Assembly (NCBI GenBank): GCA_037102815.1
Contig: BTPP01000003.1
Span: 4,092,001-4,156,000 of the forward strand
Origin: Neurospora intermedia
Lineage: Eukaryota; Ascomycota; Sordariomycetes; Sordariales; Sordariaceae
Direction of reading: 5' to 3'
DNA: 64,000 nucleotides
Made by a program: the position numbers and the translations under genes. Below are positions 52,018-62,276 of this stretch, piece by piece. The notes under the pieces are model-generated. The model ran no database searches. It was not told where the DNA came from and saw only the letters and a program-made list of their open reading frames with translations. Each line of letters starts with the position of its first letter. The stretch's first letter is position 1.

Positions 52018-52706
52018 CTAGCACCCCGTTATGCTGGCCGCCTCGATGCATGTCGAGCAGCCCTCAGAACACGTCGTGGCACACCCCTGAACGTACAGCA
52101 GCGTCTTCACGGTACATCCGCACGGCACGTTCAGCGTCGACGGGACCTCGCACGTCGGCACAGGACAGCGAATCGGCGAGCAATTGGCTGGGCAGGTCGT
52201 CTTGGTGACCGTGGGACATGGCGTCGTCGTCGGGGGGGGGCTGGCTTGCTGGTGGTCTTGGGCAGGAGGGTGATGATACTCCAGCTGATCGTGGTTTGCG
52301 TGTATGTCGTTGACGTGCTTGATGTGCTCGTGCTTGCGTTACACACGGTAGTCCTCGTGCTGGTAGGCTTGGGCGGCGGCCAAGAGGTGGTTGTATTGGT
52401 TGAAATTCAGGTTTGCCATGGCGGCCAGCGACAGGAGGAGGTGGTCAAGGTGGTTGAGGTGATAATTGGCCGGTAAGTCAGCACACTTGTCCGGAACTCG
52501 ATGCTACACCCTCCGTGTGGACAGTTGGCCTCGCAAGGGACAATTAAGATCGCCGTGGCTATTGATGTCGGACACCTATATGGGAAGATGTCGCAAATTC
52601 TTGACATGAGTTGCGGAGGCATGTCAGGAGGCCATTCAAGTAGTTCGTTCGCCTCATGCCGGATTTGTAGACGAGCTTTCAGGCTGAAAGGAAAACTGAA
52701 TATCAT
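52018..52706 (-). pseudogene. Interrupted gene for a Cys-rich, Ser/Thr-rich protein of secreted type
   Basis: On the minus strand, 52706-52410 encodes VPCEANCPHGGCSIEF and then LTYRPIITSTTLTT. The same frame continues past one TGA (52407-52409) with a Ser/Thr-rich linker (NASTSTSSTSTTYTQTT). Beyond a nine-C homopolymer (52232-52240) the neighbouring frame continues as TTTPCPTVTKTTCPANCSP and VPCGCTVKTLLYVQGCATTC to ITGC and TAG (52020-52018), with about a dozen cysteines. Alternating Cys-rich blocks and Thr/Ser linkers are typical of fungal extracellular or wall proteins, and third-base GC bias supports coding. No signal peptide or clear start is seen, so the 5' end is uncertain. It may be a pseudogene, or the C-run may hide a sequencing error. 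Family not identified. Confidence 0.45.
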
Positions 52707-53095
52707 TGCTTCGTACTTTGTAATGTTTCCATTATGCCTGTACTATGGCATCGACGGAAAATGCGGCCTATTACTCGTCACCAACGGTCAAGATGAAGAG
52801 CGCATAGGTAGGCAGTTTGTCGAAGGCCAAGAATCGAAAGCAGGGTCACCTAACACGCCGTTCACCTTCCAAGGAAGCGGCATCAAGCGGTGACATATGA
52901 ATCGATACCTGTTCACCTAAAGTGCTATGGTAAGTACTGAACGTCTGACACCGCGACCCGATGTTGTTTTCTAGCATAATGAAACAAAAATACAAATTTA
53001 TAGTATTATGTACTGTGATTCCCACCAGCAAAGCCCACATTTATACTATACTCAAATGAACTCCTGTGCGAGGTACCAGCCGGTCTATCTCACAA
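52707..53095. other. Spacer between the cysteine-rich locus and the SMP-domain gene
   Basis: Nothing firmly identifiable. A plus-strand open frame (52501-52893) spans it and includes YGIDGKCGLLLVTNG, but it overlaps the antisense cysteine-rich locus and has no family match that I recognise. The 3' end of the SMP-domain gene lies at the right side. Confidence 0.35.
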
Positions 53096-56000
53096 TCAAG
53101 GCGATGCCCTCTCGCCAACGCTGCTGTTAACTGTAGGAGCCGGGGCTGCGTCAGTATCTTCAACCGGGCCGGCGTCATCCATCCAAGCCGAGAACTCATC
53201 GTCATCATTATTAGGCGCTGAAACTTCAAGCGATAGCGCTTTCGCGTCTTCGTAATTTTCCTGGCCTGTAGTATTCGTATTACGGATTGATGGCGTCAAA
53301 GGCTTGGGGGGCGATTTCGAACCGACAGGTCCTTCTGTCGCAGAACTGCCAATTCCACTTTGGTTCTTGCTTTCAACGGTGTCTGATGAAGGCTTCATTG
53401 GTGATGTTTCATGGGCCTCGCTCATAGGTGTAGTCGGTTCTGACTCCGCAGGAGCCGCGACTACAAGCATGTTCACATTATTTCCGTCATCGTCGGGTTG
53501 CTGCTCAGCTCGGTATTGACGACGTTTTGGGAGAGGGGGAGGTGGTACAGGGCGGCGTTCGGGTTTGTGATCATGATCTTCAGGCGTGCTGGGTTTACGT
53601 TGCTGCAGTGATTGATCTGGAGGCGGTATCGGTTTGCGCCTTGGGATACTGATGGATGTTGCCTTCAACCTTCTGTCTGGCATCGGCAGTGGTGTTCCTG
53701 GAGGCGGAAGCGGCTGCCCACGTCCCATAGGCTGATTCAAGTCCAGCACCGATGGATGATCATCGGTGAAGGAAGCACTCCTACCCGGTGTCCCATCGTT
53801 GTTCGAGTGTCGTTGAAACGCATTGAGCCCCCAACGCTTGGCAGATGCAGCCGCGTTGGTAACAAAAGCAGCGGCCAAGGCAGTCTTTTTCGCAGAGTCT
53901 GGGTGATCTGGCGTGGGTGCTCCTGCTGTCGATGATACAGTATCTCGCCGGGCAAAAATACCCTTAATGGTTCCAGTTTGACTTTTCACAGAACCCCTTA
54001 TCGACGAAGCTGGAGACCTCGTCCTGCTTTCCTCCTGGCTGCCTGCGGATGTGGCTGTGTTCCGTCTTGCCTGGTTCTTTTTATCAAAATCCTGCAAATC
54101 TTTTTCCGCATCCACAGCTTCAGAGGAAGAGGACCCGGAAGACTGGTCTGATAACTTGGGTATGACGGACGGCCTCAGGGGCGAGTGAGGCGGCTGTGGT
54201 CGTGATGGAGAATGCGCCTGGACAGACAACGTTGCCATCGCTGATGCAGCAAGGCTTTCGTCCGGTGGTGACGAGGATGGTTTGAAGACGTCAGCATTAA
54301 TGGCGTCTGTGCTAACCGTTGGCGTTGGAGGATGAGTGATCGAAACCACCCGAATCGGAGGTGGTATACAAGTTTCACTCCTCGTATCGGTCTTGAGCTC
54401 GTTTTGATTGTTCGTGCTCAGTGAGGTTGTAGATGCAGAATAGATAGGGTCCCCTTTCGCTTTCGTTGTCATCCGTCCGAAAAGGCTAATTGACGGTTTC
54501 TTGTCGAGAGTGGGCATGCTGTGGCTTTTTTCCACGTGCGGCAGATCGGGTTCATGAACATCTTGAGTACCTTCCAATCGCTCCACCTCGTCCAAATCGC
54601 CTTCTTGAGCCGCAGCTGTCTCCAAATCCATGGTTGAGACGACGGTGTCATCATGAAAGATACCACCTCTCCACTTCTTGTGCTCTGTATTGAAAAAAGG
54701 CATATCATCCCAGAAGGGTAAGACAAGGGTCTCGGCCATGACCTCCTTGATTTGCTTCTCGATCTGGCGGAGAATAACAGTATAGGTAATCTGTCTAGAG
54801 CTGACAATCGGTTCGATTGTCATCTCCATCTTTGGTGCCTGTTGGAAAGAGAACCATAGGCGATTACTGGGTGGGGGCTTGATTTTGAATAAGATATGAC
54901 CTTCGAGTTTCCGTACAACCACGGCAAGGACAAGATTGACCTCTCGTGCTTTGAATCGCGCGCCTAGATCAATCCTGGCTGTCGCCGCAACCTCCAAGCG
55001 GAAGTTGCCAGTGTATCGTACATCTGCCTCAATGCAGCATTCACCCTCAACGGTCAGATCCCGTAGCCGTGGATTCGTGATAAAGGGTGCCGATTCTCCG
55101 GTATCAATACCTTTGATAGCAATGTTGGATAGAAATGCCGGCCTTTTAACTCGAGAGATCTTCTTTGTAAGCTTCTCCCGTATCGCGTTCTCTATGTCCT
55201 TGGTCTTGTAGATGCCCAAGAAGACGCGCCCAATCATTGCATTGAGCCAACGTGTTTGCATGTGTTCTTCTGACGAGTGCAGTCTCTGTACCAAGTTGAT
55301 AATGTTCTTGACCTCAAACTGGATAGGAGACGGAATATCGCTTTCCGTGTCCAAGGCCTGCTGTTCCTGATTTCGTAGCAGAGCAAAGTAGAAGTCTTCC
55401 TTCGCAGAGCAATTTTCGGAAAAGAGGTAAAAAGGTTTCGAGACCTGACTATCCGGTCCTATTTCTAGCCCATCTGTCTTTCGCGAGAGACGTATGGCGT
55501 TGCGCTTGATGTACAGCTCGCCCTCAGGAGTAACTTCCTCGCCGGAGTATATGCTGACTTCATGGTGCGCCAGCGCCACAACGTGCCGTACTTCGAGTTG
55601 TTCGTCATCGTCAAAGAGCATGAGATGGCCGTGTCTGTCACGAGCGTCAGAATCCAGGTCGTTTTGAGAGTCAGAAGGATAATGTTACGCACCTCAGGAC
55701 AACATAAAAGACATTGCCGGCCTTCTTAGGGCGTTGGCTAGGACCGTTCTTGTGGTCAATGGGACTAGGACCGGTGGACTTGCGATCGAAGATACTCCGA
55801 TACATTGTCTGGTAGACACTGGGACTGGGAGCGGCGACGGTGGTGGAGCCGACAGGTGTCGACCGCTCGATAGGCTTCGCGTTGATTCCCATGGGCGTAT
55901 ACTCGCGGCAAACTGCAAAATATCCGGAAGCGACACCATCGTCGTGATGGGTCACCCGGGGCTTTCCATCCTTCTTCTGCTCCGCCTTGAGCGCATCAAG

Positions 56001-56168
56001 ATCGTCACCAGGCTGGATCAAGTCGTCGGCTTCTGGGTCGTGGGGCTGGACGGCATCTGGGCGGTAAGGAAACGTAAGGTGAGCATGAAGTAGAGCGCAA
56101 GCCACCAGCAATGGCAGAAAGGTAAGGCCTCCGAAGAGGTATATCAACAAGAAGACGGTCCAGCTCAT
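53096..56168 (-). CDS. Membrane-anchored PH + SMP lipid-transfer protein (Nvj2/TEX2-like)
   Basis: Predicted ER-anchored lipid-transfer protein of membrane contact sites. Two exons, 56168-55693 and 55634-53096, joined across a 58-nt GTGCGT...ACAG intron, give 1004 residues; the join rebuilds FYVVLRHGHLMLFDDDEQ. One hydrophobic helix at about residues 4-28 (VFLLIYLFGG, LPLLVACALL) is the N-terminal anchor. A PH-like domain follows at about 153-247, ending in the PFYLFSENCSAKEDFYFALL region. The SMP domain spans about 284-468 (RWLNAMIGRVFLGIYKT, AFLSNIAIKGIDTG, RIDLGARFKAREVNLVLAVV), as in yeast Nvj2 and mammalian TEX2. The remaining half is low-complexity with Ser/Pro stretches and a PPPPLPKRR motif. 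The ATG at 56168 is the first in frame. Confidence 0.92.
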
Positions 56169-57955
56169 GGTTGTATATTTTTTTTCCGTCGAAGGGAGAT
56201 TGTCCACTGCAGTGTTCGAGTCCAGGATGCGGTCATGCAAGATGTGCCAAGACAGGAAGGACTGCCAGCGGTCGCTACTCCTCGCTGTTCGGTGTGCCCA
56301 CCGCGCTCAGGTTGGCTACCTGCTCAGCAGCTCAGAGCAGATGGTTTGCAATTGCGGCATCGATGCGGACTCGAACTCAGGGCTCGCAGTCGCAGTTGCA
56401 CGGCGAAGTCATGGGTCGTAGGATTAGTTGGGTTCGTTACGCGCGCTCTCAGACAAACAGGAAACGGAAGCGGAAGTGGGCGCGGTGGGTTTGAGGTGGA
56501 AGGAATTGAAAGATGACGGATGGCCTGCAACTGTGTTGAAAAGGCCACTGCACTCACTCACTGCACTGGACGGCACGGACGGGACGCCAAAACTCAACGG
56601 TAGCCCGGAAATGTGACAGGCCAGAGAAGCCCAGAAAAACAACCAAAAACTGACTAGAGACTACACTACGTAGTAGTAGTGACAGAGCCAAGGGATCAGA
56701 TGGTCGGTTCCTATTCCTGTTCCTGTTGGTGACAGCATCCTCGGTCTGGTTGTGTGCAAGAGTGTCAAACCACTTCCGGTTTGGAAGGGTCCAAGACGGG
56801 TACCGAAAGGTAGGTACGTATGTATACTACTTACAAAGGTACACTTTGCCTAGAGGCACCTGCCTATATACATACTCGATTTACAGCAGTAAGTAGCATT
56901 TAGGCAGGAGGAGATCCAGTAGTTTAGCCACATGCTGAGAGAGCCTTATCACTTCCCCGCAATATCCAATTGGCCAAATCTGTTTATTTTTCGAGCCACA
57001 TGCCACCAACGGCTCGTCAATGTCAGAAAGCCACAACAAGACCAGGCAAAATCCCTGACGATGCTTCGGCAGGCATTCAAGGTCTGGAGCGAGCTTGCTC
57101 GACATTCCACATGAACCTCAAACCCCACAGTGAATCTGTCATCGACTTGTGATGGACCGCCTCACGCCCGCCGCCTTTGTCCAACCAGATTATCATCATC
57201 ATAGTTTGCAATCCGAGAACATTCTTGAGAGTAGAACGATCAGTGACAACAGATAGATAACTGAAGCTCCGTTATCAAGTTTCATAAAGCATGGGCACTT
57301 GCAATCTAGCAAGGCTGTTGCGTTGATGCGCCTGGGGATGTATAAATGGCCCTGGTTGAATAACGAAATTCCACAATTCGAATAATCATCAATTGGCTCG
57401 AAAGATGTCATCTCTGCGTCCAGGTCGGAAACGGACGCCCAGTATAACGCTGTAGTCATTTCGTTCTACTTTCATCTATCACATCTTTGGATTTGAAGAC
57501 CTTCTGAGCGCGCTAAAATGCTCAAAATAAGTCTTGGTAGCAGAGATTGGCCCGGTGAAGTGGTTTGTCACGTTTGCTCTATTTGCGTATCCCTATCAAC
57601 CGCAAGATGCTAGGTCGAGAAACAGAGCAGCCGCACAGCCAGACAGGGCTCGAATTGTTTGTCCCTCTGTGACTCGTCTGGCCACGGATTCGTCTGGCGT
57701 AGTCCATCCGATCACAAGTTGGCTCGAGGCTCAAAAGCACGTACACCTGATCAGGAGGAGGCGCATCGAGCCGGTTCTCGTGTGTTTTGGTTTTGGTCAT
57801 GGTCATGCCACTGGTATTTTTGATTCCTATAAGCACTCCCGCATCCCAGACCAAAAAATCCATGCAGGATATCTATCCGTGTCGAACGCGATGAACCCCA
57901 TGCAGAGAAAAACCAAATACGCCAGGTCTACCACCAGTCCTATCCCAAGAGTACT
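56169..57955. other. Intergenic region of about 1.8 kb
   Basis: Upstream of the SMP-domain gene and downstream of the eL21 gene. Frames present (for example plus 57534-57959) lack protein-like character. The left part should hold the SMP gene promoter, and the right end the eL21 3' untranslated region. One AGGTAGGTACG motif copy lies near 56808. Confidence 0.45.
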
Positions 57956-58689
57956 TTAGATAGTGGTCTCGTAGGCGACGGGGGCAACGGTCTCGGGCTT
58001 GTTGTCGACGACAGAGATGGTGCGAGCCTCACGGGGGAGAAGGGCCTGGCGCTTGAGCTGGACGGGCTTGCCCTCAGCCTTGGCCTGCTTCTTGAGCTCG
58101 GCGTTCTGCTTGACGCGGCGAAGGAAGTCGTCGCGGGAGCGGGAAGGCTGGATGTGCTCGATGCGGACGTTGATGCGCTTCTCAATGTAGCGGTGCTTCA
58201 CCTTCTTGTAGATGATGATGCCGACAGCGGACTTGGTGACGTTGTAGATGACACCAGTCTTGCCGTGGTAGACCTTGTGGGCCATACTAATCGATTTCCA
58301 ACGTCAGTTTCATAGCTCGCCCGTATTTTCGCAAAGTCCTCGTCGTTCGCATTCGCATGTGCCCCTCCTCTTTCGAAATTCCGATGTTTCAGAACCCCAA
58401 CATATTCCGCATCTCGGTGTTTGTCGCAATCGTAATGGCCCAAAAAAAATAAGAAGCGTGAAAATGATCGTCGCTTACCCCTTCTGGACAGCACCGTTGA
58501 CCTTGATGTCGACGATGTCGCCAACCCTAGCAAAAAGTTAGCCATGACGTCCCAGCTACCCCAATTCGTCGCTGTCGCAACATACTTGTACTGCTTAAGG
58601 TAGGTCGAGAGGCGGATCATACCCTTCTCGCGGAAGTTCCGCGAGAAGGCGTATCTCGTACCAGCACGGAGACCTGCGGCGTGACCCAT
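57956..58689 (-). CDS. RPL21: 60S ribosomal protein eL21
   Basis: Cytosolic large-subunit ribosomal protein. Three minus-strand exons, 58689-58586, 58526-58479 and 58286-57956, with introns of 59 and 192 nt, give exactly 160 residues, the family length. The N-terminus MGHAAGLRAGTRYAFSRNFR, then RLSTYLKQYKVGDIVDIKVN across the first junction, and KGMAHKVYHGKTGVIYNVTK across the second, match eukaryotic eL21. The C-terminus PVAYETTI is equally characteristic. The second exon is only 48 nt. It is divergent from the uS4 gene across 313 bp, suggesting a shared promoter. Confidence 0.97.
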
Positions 58690-59002
58690 CGTGACGATTC
58701 GGCGTGTATGGGGATGCTGAAGACGGTGGTTGCTGCGGGCGTCAAATTTGGACGACGAATTTGTGTGCAAGCAAAACTAGGTCTCGATTTCCCGTTGTAT
58801 GACTAAGCGAGGTGGGCAAAGCTTGGGCCAACCACCAGCCTGCCAGCGTTAGGGCAAGCGGATTTGTGCCGGCAAGGCTGCACGCACGGGCCACCACAAA
58901 CCCTCCTCCAAGTGGCCCTTTGATTTTCTTACTTTGAGAAAACGACTTTCGAAACTTTTCGCTGCCAGTCGACGATCTTTTGAGAAAGCCCCCAACAACA
59001 AG
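58690..59002. promoter_or_regulatory. Bidirectional promoter between eL21 and uS4 genes
   Basis: A 313-bp gap separates the start codons of two divergently transcribed ribosomal protein genes, so both promoters must lie here or overlap the first exons. A TTAGGG hexamer at 58849-58854 sits near the middle; telomere-like TTAGGG boxes bound by Tbf1-type factors occur in many fungal ribosomal protein promoters. The uS4 side is pyrimidine-rich before the ATG. The assignment of the box is inference. Confidence 0.6.
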
Positions 59003-59880
59003 ATGGCGCCTCGTTCTTACTCGAAGACCGCTAAGGTCCCCCGTCGCCCTTTCGAGGCCGCTCGTTTGTGCGTCTAAGTTTGATTCCGAACTCCTTTTCG
59101 ACGGCCTCTGCGAAGCGACAGCAATTGCAGCGGGAGCAACCATCTCCATGTTCTTTGCGCGTGCGATCGCTCGCATGCCTCAAATCACCGGCCACTGAGC
59201 ATGAGCTTGACTCTGCTTATGTCGATTGTGATCATACGACTAACTTTCGGACCTCAGGGACTCCGAGTTGAAGCTCGTTGGCGAGTATGGTCTTCGCAAC
59301 AAGCGTGAGGTCTGGCGTGTGCTCTTGACCCTCTCCAAGATCCGTCGTGCTGCCCGGTAAGTTTTTTCTCGCACCCCATCCAGTTGTCCAGCAAAACAGG
59401 CCCCGAAACGGGCCTCGGGCGCTGGGGAATGATATGCAAGGGAATCGCCCGATTACTAACTTCTGCCACAGTCAGCTTCTTACCCTCGACGAGAAGGACC
59501 CCAAGCGTCTTTTCGAAGGCAATGCCCTCATTCGCCGTCTCGTTCGCGTTGGTGTCCTTGACGAGTCCCGCATGAAGCTCGATTACGTCCTTGCCCTCAA
59601 GGCTGAGGATTTCCTTGAGCGTCGTCTCCAGACCTGCGTCTACAAGCTTGGCCTCGCCAAGTCCATCCACCACGCCCGTGTCCTCATTCGCCAGCGCCAC
59701 ATCCGCGTCGGCAAGCAGATCGTCAACGTTCCCTCTTTCGTTGTCCGTCTCGACTCCCAGAAGCACATCGACTTCGCCCTCACCTCTCCCTTCGGTGGCG
59801 GTCGCCCCGGCCGTGTCCGCAGAAAGAAGGCCAAGGCCGCTGAGGGCGGTGAGGCCGCTGAGGAGGAGGATGAGGAGTAA
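59003..59880 (+). CDS. RPS9: 40S ribosomal protein uS4 (S9)
   Basis: Cytosolic small-subunit ribosomal protein that binds 18S rRNA early in assembly. Three exons, 59003-59067, 59258-59356 and 59472-59880, with introns of 190 and 115 nt, give 190 residues. The N-terminus [20 protein letters not shown], then [20 protein letters not shown] across the first junction and [20 protein letters not shown] across the second, are diagnostic. The S4 RNA-binding domain covers about residues 107-170 ([40 protein letters not shown]). The tail is acidic (EEEDEE). It is divergent from eL21. Confidence 0.97.
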
Positions 59881-60343
59881 ATTTGAGGCGCCTATCTTGG
59901 TGGGCTGGGTTTCAGGTGCATAGCATCGGCTAGTAGGATCACAGGTCTCGGAAGGTTCATTTTGCCTTAACCTACATTATGATCACGGTGTCCATGTAGT
60001 CAGGGATCAAAATGCATGCACGGTTGGCACTGAAATATGTGCCTGGAAGCTAAGAAACCTCCGGATCTGAAGGCACCACCTTCAAAGTCTCAATTATACA
60101 CCATCTTCTTGTTGCATGCTCAGGACCGCCAGATTTTGTTTTTGTGAAGCTTCTCAAGTGTCCCGTCTTGGATGTGTCAGCCGATGTACTCGAGTAAATT
60201 ACTTTCATGTCTTTGGATTTCTCTACGTCATGTTTTAGTTCCGCAGGCTACTCCAGGGGTGCATAAAGTATGATCGGTTGGGCACTCTCAAGTTGAGGTA
60301 CTGTGGTATCATATTGAACATCAAAAAATGTTGGTCATACTGT
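59881..60343. other. Spacer between convergent uS4 and SLU7 genes
   Basis: About 460 bases holding the 3' ends of two convergent genes. The sequence is less GC-rich than its neighbours. No other feature is evident. Confidence 0.5.
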
Positions 60344-61594
60344 CTACTTATCCCAAGCATCCGCCTTCTCGCTTGCAGCTATACCCGCCTCTCCTGTGCA
60401 GTAACTGTTCTTGACAAATGAATGACAGCAAGCGTAGCCCCATCTGAAGTCTGACCACCAACTGCCCCAAACAGACGTGTGATTGTTGATGTACACGTCC
60501 TCGAGATACTTGGACTTGCCGACCTTCTTCGGTGCCCCCTTAATCAGGCCGGCCTCGTCATACTCCACAAAGGTCTCGCTTTCCTTAATGGTTTCTCGAA
60601 GTGCGTCTGAGATGACGGGCTGTGTGCCATATTGGTTCGCCAACTCTTCCGCTCTCTTCCTCCGCTTGGCCTCGCGTTCCTCAGACTCCTTCTTGCGTAG
60701 GATCTCACCAGCAGTCGGGTTGGCTTGCAAATGCAGGCTGGTATCGCCCGATCGCTCCTGTGCCTCCCATGCATAACGCTGGGCCTTTTCGAATTCCGCT
60801 GCTTCGCCAGAAGCACGGAGGAAACTTTCCTCAGCGAACAAGGCGGCGGACTTGTCGGCTATAGCACCGGCGTCGACGAGGGCGCGCTTCTTGGGGTTGT
60901 ACTTGGCGGAATCCGAGTCCAAGTTCAGAAGGTACTTCGCTGTGTCCTCGCGAATGCGCATAGATTGTTTAGTCGTAGCACGATCGCGTCCCATATCAGA
61001 TTCCTCGTCGTACTTAAACCCTGACTTGTCGTCTTCCGGACCATCTGCCCCCTCCCCATCCGGCGTCTTCTGGTCTCCCTGTAATGCCCGTCGAGCCTCC
61101 TCCAGCATGTTATACTCCTCCACCACCTCCATGTACTGTTTTGGATCATACGCGCTGTAAACATCTCGTTTCGCCTCGTAACCCAGCTTCACGTCGCGCA
61201 CGATGCGGTCCGCCTGGATATCCTTGCCCGTCGCTTTGGCGCCGAATTTGCGCGGCCGTTCGAGACAGTCCTTCTTCTTATGGCCCATGGCGCCACAATT
61301 CTCGCACGCGCCCTTGACCCATTTTGTCCTTGCCGGACCGGCCTTCTTACCCCGGGCGAGAAGTGCGGCGGCTTGGGCGGCTTTGTCTTCCTCCTGCTGC
61401 CGCGCACGCTGATGAAGAAGAGAATCACCTTCTTCATTATCCAGACCACTGACATAGAAGGGCTGTTTGCTGATATATGACGGGATGTAGATGTTGTCCT
61501 CCTTGCGGGCGGCGCCAGCGCCGGTCTCCGACTTGTCGGTTGAGCTTGGGGCAGCTGTGGCCTGCTCGCGCCTGTTTGGTGGTGGGGGAGGCAT
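60344..61594 (-). CDS. SLU7: Pre-mRNA splicing factor Slu7
   Basis: Second-step splicing factor that helps choose the 3' splice site in the nucleus. A single exon, ATG 61594 to the stop at 60344, gives 416 residues. The zinc knuckle [14 protein letters not shown] (C97, C100, H105, C110) sits about 60 residues after the [20 protein letters not shown] block. [50 protein letters not shown] and the terminal [10 protein letters not shown] are all Slu7 signatures. The frame extends a few codons upstream of the ATG but only from a TTG, so 61594 is the start. It is divergent from REV3 across 682 bp. Confidence 0.96.
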   Translation of the reverse strand: MPPPPPNRREQATAAPSSTDKSETGAGAARKEDNIYIPSYISKQPFYVSGLDNEEGDSLLHQRARQQEEDKAAQAAALLARGKKAGPARTKWVKGACENCGAMGHKKKDCLERPRKFGAKATGKDIQADRIVRDVKLGYEAKRDVYSAYDPKQYMEVVEEYNMLEEARRALQGDQKTPDGEGADGPEDDKSGFKYDEESDMGRDRATTKQSMRIREDTAKYLLNLDSDSAKYNPKKRALVDAGAIADKSAALFAEESFLRASGEAAEFEKAQRYAWEAQERSGDTSLHLQANPTAGEILRKKESEEREAKRRKRAEELANQYGTQPVISDALRETIKESETFVEYDEAGLIKGAPKKVGKSKYLEDVYINNHTSVWGSWWSDFRWGYACCHSFVKNSYCTGEAGIAASEKADAWDK

Positions 61595-62276
61595 GGTTAC
61601 CTTGGTGTTCAAAAGATGTGATCCAAAGGCCTTAGAGAAAAGGTACTGAATGAGATGATGAGTTGATAGTCAGTGTGCCGAGAGAAAAGTTGTTGGATCC
61701 GAGACTCTGGGCAAGTTCAGTTGCTCTACTCAAAGGTCGTCGTGGTTGGACGAGAGTTCTGCGGCAGGCATGCGGCCGGTCAAGGGAGGTCAGCAGCCAG
61801 TGCACCTCTGTGCTCTTTTGCCCTGAACCCAGCTGTTCGTCAATTTGTCATCTTCATCCCTAACCCGCAATCCATGGCACCTGCTCACTACGATGATATT
61901 CTGTTCCGCATCATGATCTTGATTTCGGTTTCATTGTCAAAAGGCGCTCGGTGTATCCAGTAGTCAAGGTGTTGTCGATCGTCTCCAATCACACCCAATA
62001 CACACACGTCCATCGACAGGACGGCTGCTCAATAAAAGACAGCTTTGACTGGAACACGCCGATTTGAGCCAGCGTCGCATCACGTGCTTTGGCGTCACTT
62101 GTACGTGTACAGTCGCGCGCGCTTGACGACTTTTGTGGCGCGCATGCCATCCTCAACCAAACAACCCGAAAAGCGTGTCTCTGAGGAATGAACGTCGCAT
62201 CATCGGGCAGCCGGATAGCTTCATACTGCTCCGGAAACCTAAAAATGAACATCTGGCACCTCCAGCGGCCAGCATC
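61595..62276. promoter_or_regulatory. Divergent intergenic region between SLU7 and REV3
   Basis: The 682 bases between the two start codons must contain both promoters and leaders. No specific binding site can be assigned with confidence. The reading frame before the REV3 ATG is open for about 48 codons but begins only with TTG. Confidence 0.5.
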
